Assembly (NCBI RefSeq): GCF_031143425.1
Contig: NC_090438.1
Coordinates: forward strand, 772,159,138 to 772,223,137
Direction: 5' to 3'
DNA length: 64,000 nt
From: Pleurodeles waltl
Taxonomy: Eukaryota; Chordata; Amphibia; Caudata; Salamandridae
Of this stretch, positions 42,139 through 54,980 are shown piece after piece; position 1 is the first letter of the stretch, and each line of letters begins with the position of its first letter. The notes below the pieces were generated by a model. It saw only the letters and a list, made by a program, of their open reading frames with translations. It was not told where the DNA came from and did not search any database. Both the position numbers and the translations under genes were made by a program.

Positions 42139-44915
42139 TATATCTCCAAAGAGGGTCTTATAAGCATAATTGAAGTGCAAATCTTCGATTCCTTGTTAAA
42201 TGGTGTAACCTAATATGGTGAACTTTGAGTTTACACCTACCAAAATACCTCTCTGCACGCTTTAAATCAGAGTAATAATAATTCACCCTTAAATGCGTAT
42301 TGACTTCAACATATGCTTTACACAATACATGTATTAGGCCTATTTCCTTTATCATATCATAATTAACTGGTCAGACTTATATAGCCGTGATCATTGACTT
42401 GCTACCAAAATCAATACAGTAATGCCATATTGAGAGTAAGCTTTCCCACATGGCTAAAAGTGGAATACGATCACTCTTTTGCAGTGAAAAGCACACAACT
42501 TCTGCCCAACTAAATGCTGCACTCATTTAAACCAGCATGTTGAGTCTAAGCCCCCCTTTCAGCAGTAGTTTTGAAAGGTATTTTTCTGATGATCACTTAA
42601 GGTATGGCAACAGCTGTGCTATAAAGCCAAACCTTAAAAGTGTTTTTTATGAAAAACTGTTGAATTTGTTTCAGACAGGATAACTGCACAATATTGTTAC
42701 AGTTGCACTAACCAGATAATTTGGTTCCACCAGGATCAGTATTATTACCCACACTTCCTTGTTCCCTGTACGTGGGTATGGTCACTACCACTACTAGTGG
42801 TAGTGACCATACAAAAAAATGAGTATGCCAATCAGCATAAGACCAGAGGAAAGGGGAATGGGACAAGAGAGAGAAACAGAGACATGGGTTGTCTTCACCG
42901 CAACTGATCTTGCTGCCAAACTCAGCTTGAACTGTGGAGGTGTAATGGAGGTCGGATGTGAAGATGCACAGAAAACAGAAAACTAATATTGTCCGCCTAG
43001 AAATCTGACTCCTGGAGCAAAAAGAAGATCAATTGCCTAGCGATGAACACCATACTACTCGAAGAACTAATACCCAAAGAATCAAGATGCCATCCACTGC
43101 AGCAGGTTTTGAAATAGTACTTCAGCATCTTTGGATTTGTAGCTACTGAAGCTCTGTGGCATTCACCGCTTAGCAAAGGGGTTGAAACCTCATAGTCTCA
43201 GTCCAAGTGGTGCCTACACTCTGCACAAATGTATGGTCACCTCTGAAATGAGGAACTTGTGTGCTCATGAAGTTCAAGAGATTGCATCTCCACACTGGCC
43301 TGAGATCTCTATCAATATATTTACATTTCAAGGACAAGCATCGCATTCCTTCAGCACACATCACTCCTAAATCCTGATCTGAGCCATCAACACCTGTATT
43401 TAATCGGTGAGTTCATAATTAAGCAGCTGGGTTTGAATGACATGCTCTGTAAGGCCTGCTCCAAAATGATTATGGTTTGGAGCATATGTGCCATCATTTC
43501 TGGGCATTAATTTGATCTGTAATGAAGGTCGTACCACCTGGATATATCTGTTCCTTCTGTAATGACTAATACTCATGCGAACAGTATTCCTTTTGCCCTT
43601 TCTGTGAATGGTTTATCCATGCCTATCAAATAATCAAATAACTGCACAAAGCAAAATGGTTAAGTTAGATCTTTCAGAGATCAGATGCTGCTGGAAGTGT
43701 AAATACCCAAATCTAGTTTAACTGTTTGCAGGATGTGCAAATATCACAGAGTGATGGGTTGAGACTACAAAAGGCTATAGTCACAATACTTTGTTATGTA
43801 TTAGCAGTCCTCTTCATTAATTATTGATTATGGCCCCCATGTAGAATGCTCTAAAAAGGATGACTTGTTAGAAGATAAAGAGATGAAAAGTATTATAACT
43901 TATGAGTTGGAAATAATCTGGCCCTCTGAGAATGGGATTCTGGATTGAAGATATGTTGCTATGAGCCATTATTGAGCATATTATTCAAAATGGAAGATGG
44001 TTCACAAATCTGGTGTACGTATTAGCCTTTATAGCCTACATAATAACTGCTGTTATCTTGTCCAACACATTAGAAAATACTGTACAAAAAAAGGACGTTA
44101 AAGTTAAAAAGAACTTGTTCAACACTTAGAATTTATTTTAGTTGTTGCGGGAATGTCATTGATGCTGCTTAAAATGGCCACCTAACATAGGGGCTACATC
44201 TCAGAATGAGAGCAATGAAAACCAATTTCAGCCACGAATGCTATTTTTTTTAGGAAGACCACTAGCATTAAGCGTTGCAAGCTGTGACTCTTGTAAATAA
44301 TCTTTTCTCAGAAGAATTTGTTTTGAACTTTGTCCTTCCTCGTCCTCCAGTCCTGCTGTCCATTTTAGGCATTTTATGACAGAGTTTCTGCCCTCAGCCT
44401 TTGGATGATGGAATTCGGCCCTACCAATTCCTGGTAAATGAAGATATTATTTGTTTCAATGGCATCAGTTACTGAGCTATTTTGTGAGGAGTCTCTGTGT
44501 TTTCTGGCAGAAAATCATGCAGCACATTGAAATTACCTTATGAAATCTTAATGTTTTTTGAAGTATTTCCATACATTGGTGTTACGATTTTCTGTTAAAA
44601 TACCAATCTGCTAAAATATTGCTTTGCTAATCAATGCTTACCTGCATGAATTGTTAAAGTCATTTGGATATTGCGCTTTGTACTGCTAATGTCCACTGCA
44701 TTTCTTCTCTGAGAGACAATTGCACTTATTCTCTGGGTGGTTGTCTAGGCCTTCATTTTTCATTCTGCTCACATTGTCTCATTCCGACTTTGGCTGATTT
44801 CTGACTATTCTTTGTCATAAACTGTCTTTCACTCATTTTTTTTGCATGGGCAAAACAAGAAAGCTAACGTTATTGATCAAACCTTCCTTGCCATCTCACA
44901 TTAGTTTCTGACCTG
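42139..44915. other. Unique AT-rich DNA, no gene seen
   Basis: No coding region, terminal repeats or known repeat family are recognised, apart from the 37-nt palindrome listed separately. Confidence 0.4.
42776..42812. repeat. Perfect palindrome with 18-bp arms
   Basis: Arms 42776-42793 and 42795-42812 are exact complements around a single C. An A-run follows directly. It could be a hairpin RNA, a tiny foldback element or a chance-favoured palindrome. No target duplication was found. Confidence 0.8.
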
Positions 44916-45420
44916 GTGGCCGATGAGAATGAGAGTACATTTTCTTCAATTGAGGATGTTCCTAATAGCAAGCAGGATATTATGCCCTCTGCAATGCCTA
45001 CGCTTGTCACATTGATGAAAACCCAGAGCTCCGGATCCACTAACAAAAGACCTAAACAAAGCCCTCCTTCTCTCGGTAAATCTGTTCCTTTGATTTTGTT
45101 AGTAGCCCTCCTGGATGAAATAAGAACACTTCATACACATAAAGAAGAATCTAAAAAGATGCACTTTGGATGACAACTGGTCGCTCATGGATAAAAGAGT
45201 TTCCAAAGTGGAGCAAAAAGTCAGTGACATTCAGGAGTAGCTATTCAAATTGATTCTATGTAGAAGGACTTAAAACATTTTTGATCCATTCTTCCCAAAG
45301 TTTTAAATATTCCATAATATGTCACATTGACTATTTAGAGAACTCATCCTCTAGGTCAAAGAAATAGAACTCTCTTTTATGCACATCAACCAAGAAGAGT
45401 AATTATTTTTTACCTTGAGT
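44916..45420 (+). pseudogene. Possible LINE ORF1-like N-terminal remnant
   Basis: An 85-codon frame (44916-45173) starting MADENESTFSS ends in an amphipathic segment. The sequence after the stop reads, with frameshifts, DKRVSKVEQKVSDIQE, a coiled-coil pattern, then a further Leu-rich stretch. N-terminal Ser/Pro-rich plus coiled coil is the layout of L1/Tx1-type ORF1 proteins. Assignment is tentative; no ORF2 follows. Confidence 0.3.
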
Positions 45421-45557
45421 TCACAGATTAATCAAAGTTCTTCACATAGTAAAGGTAAATAGATAACTGATATGGCCAGTAAGAAACCTGTTCTTCATAA
45501 AAGATGTAGCTAAAGTCACAGCAGATATGCTAAATGAGTTTCCTAATCTTCAACCAG

Positions 45558-47586
45558 TGTTAGAAATTGGGTCTCTAGTTGGCAGAGGTATACACCTTTG
45601 TCCAAGTAGGAACAACAATCCTAGTCAGGGTAAATTACAACACAATCCAAATTATCCTGCACTCACTCGCTGGTAGTTTGACACAGAGCAGGCGGACTTG
45701 ACTTAGAAGGCAATGTGTAAAGTATTTGTACAATAACTCATAGAGCAACACAGTGAAAACATCACAAAATACACCACACAGGTTTAGAACAATAGATAAT
45801 ATTTATCTGTATAAAATAAGATAAGAATGAAAAAAATCCAAAATGCAGAAGTTGAGATATAACTTTTTAAAGGTTTAAAAGAGTCTCAATCCTTAAGAAT
45901 CAGTTGTTGTATCCTTGTAACACACAGTACCTGGGATTGCGTAAAAAATAACGATGCACGGGGGCCACAGAGAAGGAGATGCATTGAAAAATAAGGCGCT
46001 GTGTCGGATTTGCTGGCACAGCACAGATGATGTGTCATTTCTTTCCACGCTGCAAAGTGATGTGTTGATTCCAATTGAACAGCCTTGGTTCCTCATTGTG
46101 ATGCGTGAATATTTTGACGCCCAGGGACAATGCGTTAAAAATCCTTGACACACTAGTAAGAAGGAGCAGGCGCTGTGTCGATCGGGTCGCAGATGCGGCG
46201 GATTTTGAGCCACGAGGCAAGTGCTGCGTCGATTTCTGCAGGTGTTGTATCGATTTTCTGACGCACAGGGATTTTCTTCTCTGGGTTGATGTCTTTGTGG
46301 CCCTAAGGCTTCAGAACAGGAAGCAAGCTCAATCTAAACCCTTGGACAGCACTTGTGGGGAAGGCACAGTCCTTCTTCCAGCAGAGTCACAGGCCAGCAG
46401 GAAGGAGGGCAGCAAGCAGAGCAGCAGTCCTTCTCAGCAAAGCAGTCCAGATGAGTCCTTTTGGCAGTCAGGCAGTACCTCTGACAGACTTCAGGTGTAG
46501 ACCCAGAAGTGTCTGATTTGGTGGGGTCACAGACCCAGAATATATACCCAAAAGTGCCTTTGAAGTGGGGGAAACTTTAAAGAGTGGGTATGAAGTGCAA
46601 AAGTTCCCCTTTCAGCCCGGTCCTGTCTGCCAGGATCCCTCTGGGAGGTTATCAGTCCTTTGTGTGAGGGCAGGCCACTCACCTTTGAAGTGTAAAAGAG
46701 AGCCCTTCCACCCTTCCTACCCAGGTAGACCCATTCAGTACGCAGATATATGAAGATATGACTGAGTGGCCTGTGTTTATGGCTGTCTGGGTGGAATGCA
46801 CAAGGTGAGGTGTCAACCAGCACAGACCAGACTTGGATTGGAGACAGGCTGTAAGTCAGTAAGTGCAGAGAAATGCCTGCTTTCTAAAATAGTAATATTA
46901 AATCCAACTTCACCAGTAAGCAGGATTTTCTATTACCATTCTGGCCACACTACACATGACAGAGCTACTCCTTCCACATCAGAATCTACCTCTTAAACTT
47001 AAAAGTATATGAGGGCAGTTCTAATGCAGTTCTATGAGAGGAGAAGCCTCACAGTACTGAAAAACGAATTTGTGAGTTTTTCATTTCCAAACCATGTAAC
47101 ACACATAGGTACATGACCTGCCTTGTACTCACATAGTACCCTGCCCAATGGGTTACCTAGGGCCTACCTTAGGGGTGACATATGTACAAAAAGGGGAGTT
47201 TAAGGCTTGGCAAGTAGTTTTAAATGCCAAGTCGCAGTGACAGTAAAACTGCACACAAAGGCCTTGCAGTGGCAGGCCTGAGACATGGTTAAGGGGCTAA
47301 CTATGGGGGTGGAACAATCAGTGCTGCAGGCCCACTAGTAGCATTGAATTTACAGGCCCTGGGCACATGTAGTGTACTTTCCTAGGGAGTTACGGGTAAA
47401 TTAAATATGCCAATTGGATGGGAACCAATGTTACCATGTTAAGGGGAGAGAACACATGCACTTTAACACTTGTCAGGAGTGATAAAGTGCGCAGAGTCCT
47501 AGAACCAGCAAAAACAGGGTCAGAAAAATGGAGGGAGGCAGGCAAAAAGTTGGAGGATGACCACCATTATTCTGTCATTTTTAACG
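45558..47586 (-). repeat. 3' LTR of the third GMR1-like element
   Basis: 2029 bp, alignable along its length with 51381-54942 minus the insertion. The terminal base at 47586 is G where A is expected, a point mutation in the TG start of the minus-strand LTR. A purine-rich tract (minus strand, 47587-47608) lies just upstream in element orientation. Confidence 0.87.
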
Positions 47587-47759
47587 TGTCCCTCCCAGAC
47601 GAAAGTGGTGAGAGCTACTCAACCCCTTGGTATCTCTTATCACTAAGGCAGAAGAATCTGGAGAGGCCATTATCACTGGCATGGTCAGTCCCCGGGCAAT
47701 GCTCCTCAGTAAAGTCCATAGCCTGAGAGATATGGACCACCGAAAGTGTTTAGGATTTT

Positions 47760-49138
47760 AGCCCCTCATCTGCATGAGCCATCTGAGAAGCCTGTGGTCT
47801 GTCTCAACCCAGAAGTGAGTCCCAAACAGGTATGGTCTCAGATTCTTCAGTGCCCAGAACACAGCAAATGCTTTCAATGGGACTCCACTTCTGTTCCTGT
47901 GGAAGTAACCTCCTGCTAATAAAGGCTACTGGTTGGTCTAGGCCCTCATCATTCAGCTGTGCTAACACTGCACCTATGACATGCTGAGAAGCATCCATCT
48001 GCACTATGAATTCCTTGGAGTAATCAGCGGCCCTGAGCACAGGTGCTGTCCACATGGCATGCTTGAGGGAATCAATGGTTTTCTGGCAAGCCTCGGTCCA
48101 GATCACCAACCTGGGCTGCTTCTTAGAAGTCAACTCAGTTAAGGGGTCAACAATAGTGCCATATCCCTCAACAAATCTTCTGTAGTAACCGGTGAGGCCT
48201 AGGGAGGCTCTCACTTCAGTTTGGGTTTTAGGTGGTTGCCAAGCCATGATTGTTTAAATCTTGTCCTAGAAGGGCTGCATCTTGCCTTTATCTACCAGGG
48301 GTCCCAAATACACCATGGAACCCTGCCCAATCTCGCACTTACTGGCCTTGATTGTCAGTCCTGTCTGTTGCAGCGCCTGGAGCACCTCTCGGAGGTGAAG
48401 CAAGTGTTCCTCCCAGCTGGCACTGTAGATAGCAGCCTCGTCTAAGTAGGCAGCACAAAACGCCTCTTTACTAGCCAGAACCCTGTAAACCAACTGTTGG
48501 AGGGTAGCAAGGGCATTCTTCAAGCCAAAGGGCATCGCCTGTAATTGGTAATGTCCGTCAGGGGTTGAGAATGCTGCCCTCTCTTTTGCTTTCTTATTCA
48601 AGATGATCTGCCAGTACCCTGATGTCAAATCAAAGGTACTGAGGAATTTGGCAGCGCCTAGCCTGGCAAGGAGCCCATCAGCTCAGGGGATGGGGTGTGC
48701 ATCAGTATTGGTGACAGAATTGAGGCCTCAGTAGTCCACTCAGAACTGAAGTTCTGGTTTAGCACCCAATGGGGCAACCTTTGGTAGCAATACCACTGGG
48801 CTAGACCAGGGATTGTTAGAGGTTTCAATAACCCTTAAAGCTAGCATCTTGGCAGCTTCCTCCTTGATACTGGCTTTCACCCTATCTGACAACCTGTACA
48901 TTTTGTTCTTCACAGGGGGACTGTCCCCTGCGTCAATGTCATAGAAACACAGATGTGTGAATCCAGGGGTGAGGTTGAACAGGGAAGCAAACTGTCCCGG
49001 CAACTGGTAGCAGTCACCCCTCTGCTCTAGGGTCAGGGAGTCTGGCAGGTTGACACCCTCCAGTGACCCATCACTTTCCTGGGCAGAGAGGAGGTCAGGG
49101 AGATATTCACTCTCCTCCTCCACACCCTCATCTTTCAC
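47760..49138 (-). pseudogene. Reverse transcriptase-RNase H of the third element
   Basis: Minus-strand frames 49138-48740, 48628-48266 and 48247-47804 match successive parts of the young polyprotein: the linker, the PVKNKMYR and SPVVLLPK segments, the GYWQI and MPFGLKNA region, and RNase H (LTGYYRRF, VQMDASQH, FISRRLLP). The catalytic box reads YLDE instead of YLDD, so the second Asp is lost. Frameshifts separate the blocks and RNase H ends early. Confidence 0.87.
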
Positions 49139-49163
49139 AAGGAGCAGGCTGACTTAAGGCCTC

Positions 49164-50280
49164 TCAAAGTGAGGCTTTAGTCTTTTTACATGCATGAAGT
49201 ACCCTTAAGGGGTTTCTAGGGGTCTGGAGGTCCACTGAGTAAGTGACCTCCCCCTTACGCTCCTTTATTTCATATGGACCAGACCGGCAACCCTGGAGAG
49301 CTCTGGGCTCTACTGGTTCTATGACCCATACTTTGTCGCCTGGTTGAAACTCCATGAGAGTGGCCTTCTGGTCATACCAGCATTGCATTACCTCTTGACT
49401 GGCCTCAAGGTTGCTTTTGGCCTTTTAAAAGAAGCAGTGCATCTGTTTGTGGAGGGCCAACATGTACCTGACCACATCCGGGGGGAAGTTTCCTGGGTGC
49501 TTTCTCCCTCCCCTCCTTGACAATGCGTAGAGGTCACCTAACAGGGTAGCCATAGAGAAGTTCCAAGGGACGGAACCCTACCCCTTTCTGGGGTACTCCT
49601 CTGTAAGCAAAGAGAAGGCATGGCAAGAGGACGTCCCACTTACACCTCATGGCCTCAAGTAGGCCTGCTATCATGCCCTTCAATGTCTTGTTGAACCTTT
49701 CAACTAGACCTTTGGAATGAGGATAATAGGGTGTATTGAACTGGTAATTTACACCACACACATCCCACATGGGCTTCAGTTATGCAGACATGAAGTTAAT
49801 GCCTCTGTCAGACACTGTCTCCTTGGAGAGCCCCTCATGGGTAAAGATCCCCATCAAAGTTTTGGTCACCACAGGTGCAGTCACCGCCCTCAGAGGGATT
49901 GCCTCTGGGTAGCGAGTGGCATGATCCAGAAAGACCAGGATGAACCTGTTGCCTAGGGCTGTCTTGGGGTCCAATGGACCAATGATGTTGATGCCCACCC
50001 TTTCAAAGGGGGTGCCAACGAAGGGACATGGGATCAGAGAAGCCCTCAGCTTCTTCCCTGACTTGCCACTGGCCTACAGGTGGGGCAGGTCCTGCAGAAT
50101 GTATCTGAGGCTGCCTTCATTTGAGGTCAATAGAAGTGTGCAACAAGCCTGGTAAAGTTCTTGTCTTGCCTTAAATGTCCTGCCAGGGGTATGTCACGAG
50201 ACAAACCCAGTAAGAAGGCCTGGTGATAATTGGGGCCCACCAGCAAACGTGCTGCCTCAGTCCCCGGAGCCTTAGGCTCA
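49164..50280 (-). pseudogene. Integrase of the third element
   Basis: Minus-strand frames 49998-49780, 49770-49534 and 49388-49164 give the integrase core and the C-terminal segment. The first catalytic Asp is Asn (MGINIIGPL near 49990). The second (VSDRG) and the Glu (GLVERF) remain. The zinc domain between about 50280 and 50060 is recognisable only in pieces. A stop interrupts the core near 49780. Confidence 0.83.
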
Positions 50281-50300
50281 CTATATAGGAGATCATTCTC

Positions 50301-51227
50301 TCAGTAAATCAGGTGATCCCCAGAGGCTTCACCTGCTGCATGGGCTGAGGCCTGTCGCCTCATGCCCTCAAGAGTGGGACTCTCTCTCTGTGCTTTGCAG
50401 AACTTCTCCCTGGTGGGCCCAACCTCAACTTTCCAGCCAGCAAACTCAGGTAGGTCACCTAGGGTGGCAATGTTCTCCCTGGGTGGCTCAGGGGCCTCCT
50501 CCTCAGGGACCCCGTCAGCCTGCAATATCAGAATTGTGTCCCCACCATGTGTGGGCGTGTGTTTCCACGGACCTGCCCCCCAGTGTTCTTCAGGAACCCT
50601 ATGTGCCCTCAGTGCAAGTTCATAACCAGAAAACCACTTGTTCATGTCATCTCCCACCACATAACTGGGCACCAGATGCTTTGGTATTTGGACCTTCTTG
50701 TCTCCAGCAGGTTCTGCATGTATGCTGCCACCATCATTGCTGGATTCAGACTGCCTAGCCTTGAGTTCCAGCTCTTTCAGACTCAGTTCCTGAGTAAATA
50801 TAAGTTTCTTCTCAGCTGGGGCTCTTTCAGCCTCAGCCTGCCTTTCAGCTCTCCTCTTCTCTGCCTCTATTTTTAATCTTGCCAACTGCAGCTGGAATTC
50901 TCTCTCCTCTCTTCTTTCCTCTGTGGTCAGGCCATGACTGGAGACACTTCTTGCTGGTCTCGCAGGAAGAACAAATCCAGGGGTGTCATCCCCTACTGCT
51001 GTTGGCAGCTCTTTGGAAAAGCCCTTCTCAGGGTCTCCAACACATCATTCTCTTGGGTGCGGGACTCTGCTCAGGCCCGCAGTGCCTTTTGAAACTCTCC
51101 CTTCTTGGAAGCTCCACGGGAGGTACCCCATATCCTTGCAAAAGCCCTTCAGCTGGGGGACTGTGTAATCCTCCAGTTTTGCCAGGGCAAACTCCTCAGC
51201 TCCATTTGTGGACCCAGCCTGAGACAT
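50301..51227 (-). pseudogene. Gag of the third element, internally deleted
   Basis: Gag starts at 51227 (MSQAGSTNGAEE), then continues in another frame from 50885 with a Glu/Arg-rich helix and a capsid-like VGDDMNKWFSGYELALRAHRVP segment equivalent to the start of capsid in the young element. Soon after, near 50560, it jumps to linker sequence that in the young element lies after protease (REKFCKAQRESPTLEGMRRQA). The rest of capsid, the zinc knuckle and protease are therefore absent. Confidence 0.8.
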
Positions 51228-51380
51228 GATATATAGAATTGGTTAAAAATGTAAAGCAGAGAAAGCTTGCAGAAGAATAAAAAAAATAAAATTTACCTTT
51301 AACTGTGGGTAGGTAGTGTACACATAGCTATTGTATGGCAATGTACAAAAACAAGTCCTATCCTCAACATTGATCACCAA

Positions 51381-54300
51381 TGTTAGAAATTGGGTATCTT
51401 TTTGGCAGAGTCCAAGTAGGGACAACACTCCTAATCGGGCTAAGTCATAACACAATCCAAATGATCCTGTGCTCACACTCTGGTAACTTGGCACAGAGCA
51501 GGCATGCTTAGCATAGAAGGCAATGTGTAACATTTTTGTGCAATATCTTATCCAGTAAGACAGTGACAACACAACAAAAATACACCGACAGGTTTAGAAA
51601 AATAGAAAATATTTATCTGAATAAAATATGATAAACACAACAAAACTCCAATATGCACAAGTTGCGGTATCACTTTTTAAAGGTTTAAAAGGGTCTCAAT
51701 AATTAAGGATAAGTGGTTGTATCCTTGTAACACACAGTACCTGGGATGCGTCAAAAATAACAATGCATCGGAGGCCGCAGAGGAGAAAATACATTGAAAA
51801 ATAAGGCACTGCGTCAGATTTTCCGGCGTGGCACAGATGATGCGTTTCTTTCTACACTGCAAGGTGATGCGTAGATTTCCAGGAGCGCAGCCTTGGTTCC
51901 TCACTGCGATGCAGGGACATTTTGACACCCAGGGCCTATGCATTGAAAATCCTTGACACGCTGGGAAGAAAGAGCAGGCACTGCGTCTATCCTGTATGCG
52001 ATGCAGCAAATTTTCAGCCACAAGACAGGCACTGCATTGATTTCTGCAGGTGTTGCGTCAATTTTTTGACACAAAGGTATTTTCTTCTCTGGGATGAAGT
52101 CTTTTTCTCCCTGAGACTTCGGAACAGGAGACAAGCTCAATCTAAGCCCTTGGAGAGCACTTGTGGGGAAGGCAATGTCCTTCCTGCAGAGTCAGAGGGC
52201 AGCAGTGCAACAAGCAGAACAGCAGTCCTTCTCAGCAAAGCAGTCCAGATGATTCCTTTGGGCAGTCAGGCAGTCCCTCTGACAGAGTCCAGGTGTAGAT
52301 CCAGAAGTGTCTGATTTGGTTTGGTACTCACAGTATCAGAGTAGTCCTGGGGTCCCTCCTGAGGCGTCGGATCTCCACCAGCCGAGTCGGGGTCGCCGGG
52401 TGCAGTGTTGCAAGTCTCACGCTTCTTGCGGGGAGCTTGCAGGGATCTTTAAAGCTGCTGGAAACAAAGTTGCAGCTTTTCTTGGAGCAGGTCCGCTGTC
52501 CTCGGGAGTTTCTTGTCTTTTCGAAGCAGGGGCAGTCCTCAGAGGATGTCGAGGTCGCTGGTCCCTTTGGAAGGCGTCGCTGGAGCAGGATCTTTGGAAG
52601 GCAGGAGACAGGCCGGTGAGTTTCTGGAGCCAAGGCAGTTGTCGTCTTCTGGTCTTCCGCTGCAGGGGTTTTCAGCTAGGCAGTCCTTCTTCTTGTTGTT
52701 GCAGGAATCTAATTTTCTAGGGTTCAGGGTAGCCCTTAAATACTAAATTTAAGGGCGTGTTTAGGTCTGGGGGGTTAGTAGCCAATGGCTACTAGCCCTG
52801 AGGGTGGGTACACCCTCTTTGTGCCTCCTCCCAAGGGGAGGGGGTCACAATCCTAACCCTATTGGGGGAATCCTCCATCTGCAAGATGGAGGATTTCTAA
52901 AAGTTAGAGTCACTTCAGCTCAGGACACCTTAGGGGCTGTCCTGACTGGTCAGTGACTCCTCCTTGTTTTTCTCATTATTTTCTCCGGCCTTGCCTCCAA
53001 AAGTGGGGCCTGGCCGGAGGGGGCGGGCAACTCCACTAGCTGGAGTGTCCTGCTGGGTTGGCACAAAGGAGGTGAGCCTTTGAGGCTCACCGCCAGGTGT
53101 GACAATTCCTGCCTGGGGGAGGTGTTAGCATCTCCACCCAGGGCAGGCTTTGTTACTGGCCTCAGAGTGACAAAGGCACTCTCCCCATGGGGCCAGCAAC
53201 ATGTCTCGGTTTGTGGCAGGCTGCTAAAACTAGTCAGCCTACACAGATAGTCGGTTAAGTTTCAGGGGGCACCTCTAAGGTGCCCTCTGGGGTGTATTTT
53301 ATAATAAAATGTACACTGGCATCAGTGTGCATTTATTGTGCTGAGAAGTTTGATACCAAACTTCCCAGTTTTCAGTGTAGCCATTATGGTGCTGTGGAGT
53401 TCGTGTTTGACAGACTCCCAGACCATATACTCTTATGGCTACCCTGCACTTACAATGTCTAAGGTTTTGTTTAGACACTGTAGGGGTACCATGCTCATGC
53501 ACTGGTACCCTCACCTATGGTATAGTGCACCCTGCCTTAGGGCTGTAAGGCCTGCTAGAGGGGTGTCTTACCTATACTGCATAGGCAGTGAGAGGCTGGC
53601 ATGGCACCCTGAGGGGAGTGCCATGTCGACTTACTCGTTTTGTCCTCACTAGCACACACAAGCTGGCAAGCAGTGTGTCTGTGCTGAGTGAGAGGTCTCC
53701 AGGGTGGCATGAGACATGCTGCAGCCCTTAGAGACCTTCCTTGGCATCAGGGCCCTTGGTACTAGAAGTACCAGTTACAAGGGACTTATCTGAATGCCAG
53801 GGTGTGCCAATTGTGGATACAATGGTACATTTTAGGTGAAAGAACACTGGTGCTGGGGCCTGGTTAGCAGGGTCCCAGCACACTTCTCAGTCAAGTCAGC
53901 ATCAGTATCAGGCAAAAAGTGGGGGGTAACTGCAACAGGGAGCCATTTCTTTACAGTGGGGGTCACAGACCCAGTAGATATACCCAAAAGTGCCTTTGAG
54001 GTGGGAGAAACTTCAAAGAGGGGTTTTGAAGTGCACAAGTTCCCCTTTCAGCCCAGTCCTGTCTGTCAGGACCCCTCTGGGGGTTATCAGTCCTTTGTGT
54101 GAGGGCAGGCCTCTGGCCTTTGAAGTGTAAGAGAAAGCCCCTCCATTCTTCCTGCCCAGGGAGACCCATTCAGTATGCAGATGAATGGAGATGTGACTGA
54201 GTGTCCATGTGTTTATGGCTGTCCGGGTGGAATGCACAAGGGGAGCTGTCAACCAGCACAGACCAGACATGGATTGGAGACAGGATGTAAGGCACAGATG

Positions 54301-54942
54301 ACAGTAATTGCAGAGAAATGTCCGCTTTCTAAAAGTGGCATTTCTAAAATAATAACATTAAATCCAACTTCTCCAGTAAGCAGGATTTTCTATTACCATT
54401 CTGGCCATACTAAACATGACAGGGCTACTCCTTCCAGATCAGAATCTACCACTTAAAAGTATATGAGGGCAGTTCTAATGCTAGTCTATGAGAGGAGCAG
54501 GCTTCACAGTAGTGGGAGATGAATTTGTGAGTTTTTGACTACCAGGACATATAAAACCCATAGTTACAAGTCCTGCCTTTTACTTACTGAGCACTACCTT
54601 AGGGGTGACTTTTATGTAGAAAAAGGTGCGATTAAGGCTTGGCAAGTAGTTTTAAATGGGAGTCGAAGTCGAAATGGCAGTAAAACTGCACACAGAGGCC
54701 TTGTAATGGCAGGTCTAAGACATGGTTAAGGGGCTACTTATGTGGTGGCACAATCAGTGCTGCAGGCCCACTGATAGCATTTAATTTACAGGCCCTGGGC
54801 ATTAAATTAAATATGCCAGTTGGGTAGGAACCAATGTTACCATGTTTAGGGGAGAGATCACATGCAAAAACGGGGTCAGACAAATGGAGGGAGGCAGGCA
54901 AAAAGTTGGGGAATGACCACCCTACGGCTGTCAGGTCTAACA
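51381..54942 (-). repeat. 5' LTR of the third element, with an insertion
   Basis: Homologous to 45558-47586 at both ends, interrupted at about 52319-53956 by an LTR fragment of the young family. A primer-binding-like sequence on the minus strand begins TTGGTGATCAATG at 51380. Confidence 0.87.
52319..53956 (-). mobile_element. Truncated LTR of the young GMR1 family inserted in another LTR
   Basis: The reverse complement matches the first 1.63 kb of the young element's LTR (12827 to about 14460), starting TGTAAAGAAATGGC at 53956. The last kilobase of the LTR is missing. The other edge at about 52319 joins LTR sequence at ggtactcacag, where host and LTR share a ggttt-like microhomology, so a deletion probably removed the end together with one target duplication. 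It is clearly more diverged than the two young LTRs are from each other. Confidence 0.85.
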
Positions 54943-54947
54943 ACCAG

Positions 54948-54980
54948 CAATTAGTGCCATGAACACTAGTTGTAGTCTAA
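54948..54980. other. Short unique spacer
   Basis: 33 bp between the third retrotransposon's duplication and the TIR of Harbinger copy B, ending in TAA, a usual Harbinger target triplet. Confidence 0.5.

Larger units (their letters stand above)
45558..54942 (-). mobile_element. Third GMR1-like retrotransposon, decayed, minus strand
   Basis: Ends are TGTTAGA at 45558 and TCTAACA at 54942, a perfect 7-bp inverted pair, with the 5-bp duplication ACCAG at 45553-45557 and 54943-54947. Reading right to left there is a 5' LTR (with an inserted LTR fragment), a primer site, gag, integrase, reverse transcriptase, RNase H and a 3' LTR. Integrase again precedes reverse transcriptase. Its LTR sequence is unlike those of the other elements in the window, so it is a separate subfamily. 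Confidence 0.88.
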
